Shown here piece by piece: positions 8,258-15,584 of a DNA stretch of 40,512 bases (positions are counted from its first letter, which is position 1; each line of letters begins with the position of its first letter). Origin of the DNA: Syntrophaceae bacterium UBA4059 (GTDB taxonomy: Bacteria; Desulfobacterota; Syntrophia; Syntrophales; Smithellaceae). Below the pieces are notes generated by a model. The model saw only the letters and a list, made by a program, of their open reading frames with translations. It did not search any database and was not told the DNA's origin. A program made the position numbers and the translations under genes. The DNA lies in assembly GCA_002382045.1 (NCBI GenBank), contig DFZJ01000091.1, positions 1-40,512 of the forward strand, read 5' to 3'.

Positions 8258-9571
8258 ATGGAAAAAGGAACTTATCAATTGAAACCGGTCGGGCTTGATT
8301 TATTAAGCATTATCCGTAAAGTTATTTTCGATTTGCGCAGTCCAGCCGCTGCCAAGGCAATTAAATTCAACATTTTGATCAACCACAGACAGGTTGTTGA
8401 TGAAGACACGTTTGGCGTGTGGGGGGAGGAGCGCCTATGTTATTCCATAATGGCCAATTTAATCAAAGACGCTGTCGAGGCCTCGCCTGCCCATGGGATT
8501 CTGAAAATCCTGTTGTCAGGTGATGAAGATGGCCAGGCGCTGATTTGCATTCACAGCCAGAGTGCAGTACCCGCGCATATTCGCAGTGATTTTTTTGAAA
8601 AATATTCGATCTCCGGAAAAGCAGACGGAACCCGTCTCGCCGCAGATTCAGCCAAGCTGATGGCTGAAACCATGGGAGGCAAGATATCCATGTCCACCTG
8701 CGAAGAAGACGGCACAACCGTCACGTTGGAACTCAAGCGGACGTCCGCAGACCGTATGTCTTTTTTACGATCCATTGCAACAATCTCCGATCGAAATGAT
8801 CAAGCTGACATGGAAGAATTACCCCTGCTGAAAATCTTAATTGTTGACGATTACGAAACGAATCGGGTTATTTTGGAAAGATACTTGAAGGATGATAAAT
8901 TCAATATAGAATTTGCCGATAATGGTCAATCCGCCTTTGAGAAGTTTACCAAAATGAAGTTTAATATCATATTTCTGGATATGGAAATGCCGGTCATGAA
9001 CGGTATGGAGGCCGCTCTGCGGATGAGACATTGGGAGCACGAAAACTCCGGGGGAAGAGACGCAACAATTCTGGTTGCGCTGTCAGGTCATGCTGCCGCA
9101 GAAATCGGCCAAATATGCCTGAAGGCAGGTTTTGATGCTTACCTGTCAAAGCCGGTCAGCAAAAGTCAATTCCGTGAAACCATCCTGAATTTTTTTGCTG
9201 ATAAACACAAAAAAACTCCGGAGCCCAAAAATCATACCAGTGACATCCCGGGGAAATTCCCTGCAGATATTCCTGATGTCGAAATAGATTGCGACTTACA
9301 GGACTTGATCCCCTCATTCTTAAGCGACAAGAAAGCCGACTTAGAGAGCCTAGGCGAAATGTTGATGGCAAATGACTATGAACAAATCCAGAAAATGGGG
9401 CACAGACTGAAAGGCGGATTTAATATGTACGGATTTAAATTTCTCGGAGACATAAGTTCGGCCATTGAAGAAACAGCCAAGCAGAAGGATTACAACGGAA
9501 TCAAAAACAAAATGGCGTTACTGAATGAATATCTTGGACAGATCAGAATTAAATATGTTAACGTCAATTAA
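8258..9571 (+). CDS. 5'-truncated hybrid sensor kinase (ATPase-like, receiver, Hpt)
   Basis: Open frame of 437 residues that begins where the ATPase domain of a histidine kinase would start. The kinase ATPase fold at about 15-160 is degenerate: the N box reads NLIKDAVEAS and no DxGxG motif is seen. A receiver domain follows at about 190-310 with acidic pocket DD197-198, phospho-acceptor Asp241 (FLDMEMPVMNG) and Lys298 (LSKPVS). A C-terminal Hpt domain at about 345-435 has its histidine in GHRLKGG (His382). There is no ribosome-binding site before the ATG. The receiver and Hpt modules could still relay phosphate if expressed, but no sensor or phospho-accepting histidine region remains. Confidence 0.7.
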   Translation: MEKGTYQLKPVGLDLLSIIRKVIFDLRSPAAAKAIKFNILINHRQVVDEDTFGVWGEERLCYSIMANLIKDAVEASPAHGILKILLSGDEDGQALICIHSQSAVPAHIRSDFFEKYSISGKADGTRLAADSAKLMAETMGGKISMSTCEEDGTTVTLELKRTSADRMSFLRSIATISDRNDQADMEELPLLKILIVDDYETNRVILERYLKDDKFNIEFADNGQSAFEKFTKMKFNIIFLDMEMPVMNGMEAALRMRHWEHENSGGRDATILVALSGHAAAEIGQICLKAGFDAYLSKPVSKSQFRETILNFFADKHKKTPEPKNHTSDIPGKFPADIPDVEIDCDLQDLIPSFLSDKKADLESLGEMLMANDYEQIQKMGHRLKGGFNMYGFKFLGDISSAIEETAKQKDYNGIKNKMALLNEYLGQIRIKYVNVN

Positions 9572-9598
9572 CGATTTAAAGATTAAAGGGGTTCCTGA

Positions 9599-10027
9599 GT
9601 GGATAATTTAATAAAAATAATGATTGTTGATGATGATCCGGCAGTTACCACAATGCTCAAAACCAAACTTGAAAAAACAGGCAAATTCAAAGTTGTGTTG
9701 ACGAATGAAGCAAAAAAAGCCTTGTCCCTGGCTAAGAAGGAACAACCGAGTTTGATTATTTGTGATTTTTATATGCCGGATATGTCCGGCGGTGATGTCG
9801 CTCTGGAAATAGCTAATACAAGAAAAACAAAACACATCCCGGTGCTGTTTCTTACTGCTGGAATTGATGAAACCGATGATACAAATGGGATGATTGGTGA
9901 AGACCATATCATGTCCAAGAAGTCTGATATCAGTAAAATAATTGCAAAAATAGAATCAATGCTCCGGATGCTGCCAGAGAAGTCTGATACAGGTATCATT
10001 GCAAAAGTAAAATCGATATTTAATTAG
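9599..10027 (+). CDS. Single-domain response regulator
   Basis: A 142-residue CheY-like receiver with no output domain. The acidic pocket VDDDP is at about residues 10-14, the phospho-acceptor Asp56 in LIICDFYMPDMSG, and a Thr in LFLTAG. Lys in MSKKSD is the probable switch lysine. The start is a GTG preceded by AAAGGGG at suitable spacing. It follows the truncated hybrid kinase by 27 bases and was probably cotranscribed with it, so it may take phosphate from the Hpt domain or from a distant kinase. A short basic tail follows the fold. Confidence 0.88.
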   Translation: MDNLIKIMIVDDDPAVTTMLKTKLEKTGKFKVVLTNEAKKALSLAKKEQPSLIICDFYMPDMSGGDVALEIANTRKTKHIPVLFLTAGIDETDDTNGMIGEDHIMSKKSDISKIIAKIESMLRMLPEKSDTGIIAKVKSIFN

Positions 10028-10028
10028 T

Positions 10029-10124
10029 CAGGAGAAAGCAGCCATCAGCATGGCTGCCGGCTGCAATGGACATCTGACCAAACCGATTAAGAAGCAGGAT
10101 TTTCTCTCTGCCCTGCAAAACTGA
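10029..10124 (+). pseudogene. C-terminal scrap of a receiver domain
   Basis: Immediately after the response regulator, one frame reads QEKAAISMAAGCNGHLTKPI and KKQDFLSALQN before a stop. This matches the last helix and switch-lysine loop of hybrid-kinase receivers (A-G-C/F-D/N-x-x-L-x-K-P-I). The rest of the domain is missing. It is not the end of the upstream regulator, which already has its own. It is best read as debris of a deleted or duplicated receiver. The following 120 bases to the next gene show nothing else I recognise. Confidence 0.6.
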
Positions 10125-10244
10125 TTGCCTTTTTTTACAATACTGTCATCATTGTGCTTGCCGATCAGCAACAAAGTTTGAATTATAAGTTTCCAGGGGG
10201 AATTATGTCACTCATTACCAATGACACCTCATCAGGAGGTCTTT

Positions 10245-10826
10245 ATGAAAGCATTTATTGGTCCGCCAAAGTCCATTCCATGTTACCTGAAAATAGGCAT
10301 CTGGATTTCCAGAATTGTCACCGGCCGGTATCTTTTACCCGGCAAGCTGCTGGCATGGTATCCAAAAGTGGCGTTAAGCTCCGGCATCATGGAAGCCCTT
10401 GTTGCCCACAAAGACGGCAAGCTGGACAAAAGGATGCTCAAGCTGATCCGGCTCACGACATCTTTTAGTGTTGCCTGCCCTTTTTGCATTGACATGAATG
10501 CTTATGATTACGACCAATATGGTATTACACCCGGCGAACTTGCGGCCTTGCAGGGAAAGATTGATATTACCGCAGTCGATACATTTTCGCCCCGCGAAAT
10601 CATCGCCATGGAATATGCTGTTTTAATTTCCGCCACACCGCCGCGGTTTACGCAGGACTTCATCAATAAAATGAAAGCTAATTTCACCGAGCGGGAAATC
10701 GTTATTTTAGCAAGCACGGTCGCGCAGGTTAATTACTGGGCGCGGCTTCTGCAAGCGCTCGGTGTCCCGCCTGCGGGATTTTCAGACCATTGCGGAATCC
10801 AATTTTCGAAACCAAAGTCTGATTAA
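10245..10826 (+). CDS. Carboxymuconolactone decarboxylase/AhpD-like protein
   Basis: A 193-residue, mostly helical protein of the CMD family. The redox motif C-P-F-C is at Cys78 and Cys81, followed by IDMN. Classical AhpD proteins have CxxCxxxH; here the last position is Asn85, so the proton-relay histidine appears to be replaced. Members act as alkylhydroperoxidase-like thiol enzymes or decarboxylases, and the substrate here cannot be deduced. Start set at 10245, where AGGAGG stands five bases upstream; the frame itself extends further 5'. It stands alone in the decay zone and looks intact. Confidence 0.85.
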   Translation: MKAFIGPPKSIPCYLKIGIWISRIVTGRYLLPGKLLAWYPKVALSSGIMEALVAHKDGKLDKRMLKLIRLTTSFSVACPFCIDMNAYDYDQYGITPGELAALQGKIDITAVDTFSPREIIAMEYAVLISATPPRFTQDFINKMKANFTEREIVILASTVAQVNYWARLLQALGVPPAGFSDHCGIQFSKPKSD

Positions 10827-11045
10827 CAGGATTGCTCTCACCGACCGCGAGAATCAGAGAACTGTCATTATCTCCATTGACGGCGGCGAGAGGACGCAGC
10901 ACGGATAAAATACTTGACACAAAAAAAAAGATATTATTAACACCATCGTCCAGTTGCTTTCGTTTTTCATGAGAGATCGACATTTCTCCCCCAGAAAAAA
11001 GCTTTCAGCAGGCCATTACTATCTCAAGAGGAAGATGATTTGACC

Positions 11046-11200
11046 ATGCAGCTAAAAAAATACATTATCGTTACAAGACCATGGTCTTTCACCATGTCGC
11101 TGATTTCCGTTTCCGTGGGCGCCCTGCTGGCCGCTGAAGTCGGGCCGGTATCCTGGTTGTGGTTTTTGATTACAGCGATCGGCATTACTTTTTTTCATGC
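11046..11200 (+). pseudogene. N-terminal fragment of a UbiA/MenA prenyltransferase
   Basis: The peptide opens MQLKKYIIVTRPWSFTMSL and continues with two hydrophobic helices to GITFFHA, which is how MenA-like UbiA prenyltransferases begin (RPWSF, then a membrane span before the aspartate-rich NDYFDF motif). The frame then passes directly into CPBP protease DNA and ends at 11267 without any DxxxD motif. About 50 of an expected 290 or so residues survive, so it cannot be active. A weak GA-rich ribosome-binding site lies upstream. Confidence 0.65.
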
Positions 11201-11588
11201 GTCTAGGTTTTGTTCTTTCGCCTTATATCGTGCCCGGAGCAACAGCCCAGGTCGGCGGTATTTATGACATGGGCATCCATACCGATCGGCGGCTCATCTT
11301 TCTGCTGCTTTTGTTTGTTACCGGTCCCGGGGAAGAAATTTTCTGGCGGGGTTTTCTGCAGGAGCGCCTGATGGACCGATACGGAAATCCAGTCGGCTTT
11401 ATTCTGACAACATTCATTTATGGCAGCATTCACATCTTTTCTCTGAACTTTATGCTGACGATGGCGGCTTATGTCGCCGGGGCGTTTTGGGGCGCGCTTT
11501 ATTTATGGAAACGGGATTTGACGGTGGTTATTGTTTCCCACTCTCTCTCTGGAGCGCGGTGATTCTCGCCATATTTCCCGTTCACTGA
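11197..11588 (+). pseudogene. CPBP-family intramembrane protease, 5'-truncated and frameshifted
   Basis: From an ATG at 11197 the frame encodes the catalytic half of a CPBP (CAAX-type, Abi) membrane protease: GPGEEIFWRGFLQERL (EExxxR), the helix with HIFSLN, and a last SHS motif. The N-terminal membrane helices are missing because the DNA is joined to the UbiA fragment. The frame stops at 11562 as SHSLSGAR. Removing one CT unit from the (CT)5 run at 11541-11550 would instead give SHSLWSAVILAIFPVH and a stop at 11586-11588, which looks like the natural end. Two independent lesions argue for a dead gene. Confidence 0.7.
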
Positions 11589-11606
11589 ATCAATAAAAGG
11601 AGAATC

Positions 11607-12296
11607 ATGGTTCAATCCATAAAATTCCGGGATCCCCGGGTCCATCAGAAAATCGACCGCCACCTGGCCTGTCCTAAATGCCACCGGGACACAGCCCAGT
11701 GCCTCTGCGCGAAAGTGCCGGTCTTCGAGAACCTTATTTCGGTGATCATTCTTCAGCACCCGCAGGAACAATACAAAGAGCTCAATTCCGCCTGGCTCAC
11801 CAACATCATGCTGCAAAACAGCCATGTTCGCGTCGGCCTCTCCTGGAATGGATTCAAGTCGGTGGCAGGCGAATCCGCCATGCCTTCACAATGGGGAATC
11901 CTGTTTCTGAACAGCAAAGGCAAGGCCGGAGATCCGCCGGTCACCATTCAGGACCGGAAGAAACAGCCCGCCACCGATTATGGATTTCTGAAGGGGATCA
12001 TCGCGCTTGACGGGTCATGGAAACAGGCAAAAACGCTGTGGTGGCGCAATCCCTGGTTTCTCAAACTCAACCGCATCTCGCTCAATCCCGCCCATGCGTC
12101 GCTCCGCGCGCAAACCCGCGAGGGGGGCCTTTCCACAATCGAAGCGGTCGCGTTTGCCCTTGATCATCTTGGTGAAGACAAAAAAATCGGGGAGAGCCTT
12201 CGCGAAAATTTCCGGCGGCTGATCCTCGGACTTAAATTTATGCTATTTTTTGACATATTTTTGCGGATCATCTCGAACCAATTCATAAAATTCTGA
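11607..12296 (+). CDS. DTW-domain tRNA-uridine aminocarboxypropyltransferase-like protein
   Basis: A 229-residue DTW-domain protein, the family that installs the 3-amino-3-carboxypropyl group on tRNA uridine (acp3U) from S-adenosylmethionine. An N-terminal zinc-binding cluster (Cys22, Cys25, Cys32, Cys34; CPKCHRDTAQCLC) precedes the core. The signature appears as LDGSWKQAKTLWWRNPW, a DGSW variant of D-T-W, followed by SLRAQTREGGLSTIEA. AAAAGGAG lies upstream of the ATG. The last 20 or so residues are unusually hydrophobic, which may mean an altered C-terminus. It appears intact amid pseudogenes. Confidence 0.85.
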   Translation: MVQSIKFRDPRVHQKIDRHLACPKCHRDTAQCLCAKVPVFENLISVIILQHPQEQYKELNSAWLTNIMLQNSHVRVGLSWNGFKSVAGESAMPSQWGILFLNSKGKAGDPPVTIQDRKKQPATDYGFLKGIIALDGSWKQAKTLWWRNPWFLKLNRISLNPAHASLRAQTREGGLSTIEAVAFALDHLGEDKKIGESLRENFRRLILGLKFMLFFDIFLRIISNQFIKF

Positions 12297-12582
12297 TAAA
12301 CTTAATTGATAATTATCACTAAAAGGATCAAGGATGCCAGTTCAAAGCGCTCAAAAAACAGTCTTTGTAGCCTCTCCCATTATATGGGTTTAGATTTCAT
12401 TGGAATCATCCCCCGGGTAACCAAAGTATCAAAACCTTCCACCAACCGCCCCTGTCCCTTGCATCGATCTCAAAAGCATAGCCGACCTTGCCCATTGCTT
12501 TATTGTCTGCTATTGTAAATACAAATGAAGTCAAGGAAATTGGCTTTATATTAAATTTTTAAGATGTGCTTGAAGGAGTCTT
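12297..12582 (+). other. Gap between the DTW gene and the toxin-antitoxin pair
   Basis: No intact gene. On the minus strand one frame reads VFTIADNKAMGKVGYAFEID and ends WWKVLILWLPGG at about 12408; it looks protein-like but has no start and no family I recognise, so it may be another gene scrap. The last bases hold the ribosome-binding site GAAGGAG for the antitoxin gene. Confidence 0.35.
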
Positions 12583-12777
12583 ATGAAAACAGTGCAAACG
12601 GAGGCGCCGGAAGCTCAGTATAACAAGGCCGTCGCTCTTGTTAACGAGCGATGGTTTCGTGATGAACAGGATTTATTTTCTGAAGCAATCCGTCGTTTCC
12701 TCGATACCCACCAATCTGAATTGATGCAGAAGTTCATTCGCGACAATATTGAATGGGGTTTCCACGGCAATGATTGA
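12583..12777 (+). CDS. Probable antitoxin of a PIN-domain toxin-antitoxin pair
   Basis: A 64-residue acidic, helical protein with a clear ribosome-binding site (GAAGGAG, four bases before ATG). It overlaps the start of a PIN-domain frame by eight bases (ATGATTGA), the arrangement expected of an antitoxin followed by its toxin. I do not recognise a named DNA-binding fold. The segment SEAIRRFLDTHQSELMQKFI could be the toxin-binding helix. The call is inferred from size, overlap and neighbour. Because the toxin seems broken, this gene may be an orphan. Confidence 0.6.
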   Translation: MKTVQTEAPEAQYNKAVALVNERWFRDEQDLFSEAIRRFLDTHQSELMQKFIRDNIEWGFHGND

Positions 12778-13090
12778 CGCAGCCACAGATATCGTATGTG
12801 ATGCCGGTCCCAGAATTCATCTCGATGAAACCAGTTGCCTCGACCTTCTTCGCGATTTCAGAAAGATCATCTTACCCTCCTTCGTTGTTGACGAAATCGA
12901 GAAACATCCCCCCCCTTGCCCTGACAGCAACACTGCCATTCAGAGTAAGGAAGGAAGAATTTCAACATTTAAGCGGAATGACCCCATCTCCTCCGAAAGA
13001 AATCTTTCGAATTTGTCATCACCGATATCATCATGCCGGACACTGGCAAAAACAATGTTAACCACAGTTCAAGTGGAAATATTCCGTTGA
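12770..13090 (+). pseudogene. PIN-domain toxin (VapC/DUF3368-like), frameshifted
   Basis: The first 45 or so residues match the start of a PIN-domain ribonuclease: IVCDAGPRIHLDETSCLDLL (catalytic Asp in CDAGP), then ILPSFVVDEIEKH (second acidic residue). At EKHPPPCP the frame crosses a run of eight C residues (12908-12915), after which the peptide becomes low-complexity, serine-rich and unlike PIN proteins. A one-base change in the run would read EKHPPLALTATLPF instead, but that frame also fails to show the later acidic motifs. The gene is therefore probably truncated as well as frameshifted. Confidence 0.6.
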
Positions 13091-13133
13091 TTTCCAAGCC
13101 CAAAACACTTGACTCGCAGATGGAGAAAAAAGT

Positions 13134-14258
13134 ATGCATCAACCAAATGAAAACCAGATCATAACATGCAACCAGGCTACGGCTTTTGCCGCCGAGCATA
13201 TTGCCGGTCGTGCGGATTTGCAGACGGGGCATGAATTTCCCAGGGATATCTGGCAAAAGATGGGCAAGGCCGGACTTTTTAAAATCGGGATCGCGAAAAA
13301 ATACGGCGGCGCGGGCGGCGGGTATCTCGACCTTTTGAAAGCGGGAGAAGCTTTTGTCCGAAGCGGCTGCAATCTCGGGCTTGGCCTATCCTGGCTCTTC
13401 CAGCAGATTATTGCTCATTATGTTGTCGGGTCGTTCGGCACACCTCAGCAACGGCGGCAATACCTGGGCGCGGCGGCCGAAGGAAAGATCACTTTTTCAT
13501 TTGCCGTTTCCGAACCGGGCCGCGGCGCTTCTCCTAAAACGCTGGCCACGCAGGCTAAAAAAACTAAAACGGGTTACGGGCTCTCCGGAGAAAAAACCTA
13601 TCTGACCAACGGCCCGATTGCCGATATGTATATCGTTGTGGCCGTGACTGATAACACCACGGGGCTTAAAAGTTTTACGGCTTTCATCGTGCCGCGTGAT
13701 ACGGAAGGCCTCACCATAGCACCGCCGATGCCCTTGAATTTTTTAAAACCCTCGCCGCACGGCGGCATTCAACTGGAAAATTGCCTCATCGGACAAAAAT
13801 CTATTCTGGGCAAGAAAGGAAGCGCCTGGCAGGATATCGTCGTCCCCCTGGGAGAAATAGAAGATATTGTGATGATGGGACCTGTGCTGGGCGGCATGGC
13901 CGCACAACTGGATCTGATAGTGTGCGCCATCCGGGAAAACGCCACGTCCGCAGATCGCGCGCTGCCAAGTGACTTAGGCGCCCTCAGCGCTCTTTGGCAA
14001 ACCCTGCAAGCCATCGCCTATGAAGCTGCCGGCAGGCTTGATCGCGGCAGCGACTCCCCTCTTCCCCTTGGCATTACCTTTGCGCGCCTGGCCGCCGAAT
14101 TTCGCGCCGACATCGGTCAACTGTCCGAACGCTGGAAAATTCCCGTGCCGGGCCAATACACTGATTTTCAGAGGGACATGGCATCGCTGGGAGCCCTGCA
14201 AAAAAGACGTCTGGAAATCCGTCAGGAAAAAATCGGCGCCGCCCTGTTGAAAGATTAA
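13134..14258 (+). CDS. Divergent acyl-CoA dehydrogenase family protein
   Basis: A 374-residue flavoprotein of the acyl-CoA dehydrogenase superfamily. The N-terminal helical domain includes GIAKKYGGAGGGYLDL, the middle beta domain FAVSEPGRGASP (flavin-contacting loop, usually TEPxAGSD) and SGEKTYLTNGPIADMYIVVA. The C-terminal helical domain is short and lacks the usual glycine-rich GGxGY signature, and I cannot identify the catalytic glutamate by eye. It may be an acyl-CoA dehydrogenase with an unusual substrate or a non-dehydrogenase paralogue. A GGAGAA precedes the ATG. The gene converges on the plsC-like gene, sharing four bases at the stops. Confidence 0.85.
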   Translation: MHQPNENQIITCNQATAFAAEHIAGRADLQTGHEFPRDIWQKMGKAGLFKIGIAKKYGGAGGGYLDLLKAGEAFVRSGCNLGLGLSWLFQQIIAHYVVGSFGTPQQRRQYLGAAAEGKITFSFAVSEPGRGASPKTLATQAKKTKTGYGLSGEKTYLTNGPIADMYIVVAVTDNTTGLKSFTAFIVPRDTEGLTIAPPMPLNFLKPSPHGGIQLENCLIGQKSILGKKGSAWQDIVVPLGEIEDIVMMGPVLGGMAAQLDLIVCAIRENATSADRALPSDLGALSALWQTLQAIAYEAAGRLDRGSDSPLPLGITFARLAAEFRADIGQLSERWKIPVPGQYTDFQRDMASLGALQKRRLEIRQEKIGAALLKD

Positions 14259-15010
14259 GTTGCTTTACCCAGAGTATATTCGTTCATCACTTTCAGTTTT
14301 TCGATGATGAATTGACGCACCATCTGCGCCGTCTCCTCCGGCGTTAAATTTTCAAAAGCCGAATAAGGGATCTCTTCAAATATTTTGATATACATTTTCT
14401 GTATGCCGGTAAAGTTCATGCTGTATTTGGGCAGGGCCTTGTTGGTCCCGCTGATCACGACAGGAAGAATGGGCACTTTCTTCTTCAAAGCCAGCTGAAA
14501 CGCGCCCAGTTTGAAAGCCTTGATCTCTCCGTCGTCGGAGCGCGTGCCTTCCGGAAACATGAAGATGGAGCTTCCCTCCTCCAGATGCATTTCACATTTC
14601 TGTAGCATCTGCGCGACACTTTCCTTGTCGCCGCGTTTCAGTTTAATGTAGCGATTGAGCACCATATTCCAGCCGATCAGCGGCAAACGGAATATCTCAA
14701 TTTTGGACACCCATTTGTAATGAAAGAAAAGCCGGAAAGCGACCAGAATATCCAGCTGCGACTGATGATTGGAAACAACGACGTACGCCGCGTCTTTCCG
14801 GACATGCTCGCGCCCCTCGATGCGAATCCGCCAGGCGGGTATCATCCAAGTATAAATCGACGCCCAGAAGCAGGTAAACAAATGCAGAAGCCGCAGACGC
14901 CGGTCAAAGGGATAAGTCAGCAGGCGTAAAACGAGGGCGATGAAAAAAAGAGGAATGGACGTCAAAGCAATGATAATAAGAATAATGGCACTTACTAAGC
15001 GATTTAGCAT
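14255..15010 (-). CDS. plsC: 1-acyl-sn-glycerol-3-phosphate acyltransferase
   Basis: PlsC-type membrane acyltransferase that makes phosphatidic acid from lysophosphatidic acid. An N-terminal membrane helix at about residues 8-32 is followed by catalytic NHQSQLD (HX4D, His82-Asp87), a block around NRYIKLKRGD, and MFPEGTRSDDGE (phosphate binding, 151-161). The length of 251 residues is typical. The gene stands alone on the minus strand between the acyl-CoA dehydrogenase gene and a promoter facing the other way. It fits the lipid theme of the region but has no close operon partner. Confidence 0.92.
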   Translation of the reverse strand: MLNRLVSAIILIIIALTSIPLFFIALVLRLLTYPFDRRLRLLHLFTCFWASIYTWMIPAWRIRIEGREHVRKDAAYVVVSNHQSQLDILVAFRLFFHYKWVSKIEIFRLPLIGWNMVLNRYIKLKRGDKESVAQMLQKCEMHLEEGSSIFMFPEGTRSDDGEIKAFKLGAFQLALKKKVPILPVVISGTNKALPKYSMNFTGIQKMYIKIFEEIPYSAFENLTPEETAQMVRQFIIEKLKVMNEYTLGKAT

Positions 15011-15104
15011 ATCAAATCCCGTTATCTATGTTTTTTTTAAATACACCGAACTGTTAAAGTATAGAAAGAAGCGATTCCCGTGTCAACACAATTCATAAAT
15101 ACGC

Positions 15105-15132
15105 TTGACAGGGCCGGTTGTCCTGCTATACA
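15105..15132 (+). promoter_or_regulatory. Sigma-70-like promoter
   Basis: TTGACA at 15105-15110 and TATACA at 15127-15132 with a 16-base spacer. It faces the truncated old-yellow-enzyme gene (start 15228) and the SMP-30-like gene behind it, giving a leader of about 90 bases. Confidence 0.6.
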
Positions 15133-15227
15133 AAAATTCATCATATCAGGCACACGTATAAACCTGTCTGCGGTTTTCCTCTACCCCTGCGAATATGAAC
15201 CCAAACGGAGGCCAAGAAGGAGTTATC

Positions 15228-15572
15228 ATGAGTATCCTGTTTGAACCGTCACAGATCAAAAAGATGCCTTTACGCAACCGGTTTGTCCGGTCAGCCACCT
15301 GCGACGGCATGGCGCAAACCTCTGGGCATGTCTCGTCAAACCAGATTAAACTGATTGCTGAACTGGCGGCCGGCGGCGTCGGCCTCATTGTTCATGCCAT
15401 TACGTATGCTCACCCGTCAGGCCAGGTGTCGTCTTTTATGAATTCCCTCGCGGACGATGAATTTATTCCCGGAATGAAAAAGCTTACGGAAGCCGTGCAT
15501 CATGGCATCCCCCTTTACTGCGTCGCTTTCAGCAAAAATACAATGGTCCCGGCGCGGCGGCAGGATGAATAA
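15228..15572 (+). pseudogene. N-terminal fragment of an NADH:flavin oxidoreductase (old yellow enzyme family)
   Basis: Starting at an ATG with AAGGAG five bases upstream, the frame encodes the first strands of an OYE-type barrel: LFEPSQIKKMPLRNRFVRSA, then ELAAGGVGLIVHAITYAHPSG. The family needs about 360 residues or more; here the frame ends after 114, and the last 20 no longer look like the family (the expected QLxHxGR segment is absent). No later part of the gene follows; the SMP-30-like gene starts 12 bases after the stop. A deletion that removed about two thirds of the gene is the simplest explanation. Confidence 0.7.
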
Positions 15573-15584
15573 CGGGAGGATGTG

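Noticed and set aside
10911..10940. TTGACA followed by TATTAT as a promoter before the UbiA fragment
   Set aside because: The spacing is only about 12 bases, too short for a sigma-70 promoter.
10729..10983. A minus-strand frame of 84 codons after the CMD-like gene
   Set aside because: Overlaps the end of that gene antisense, has no ribosome-binding site, and resembles no family.
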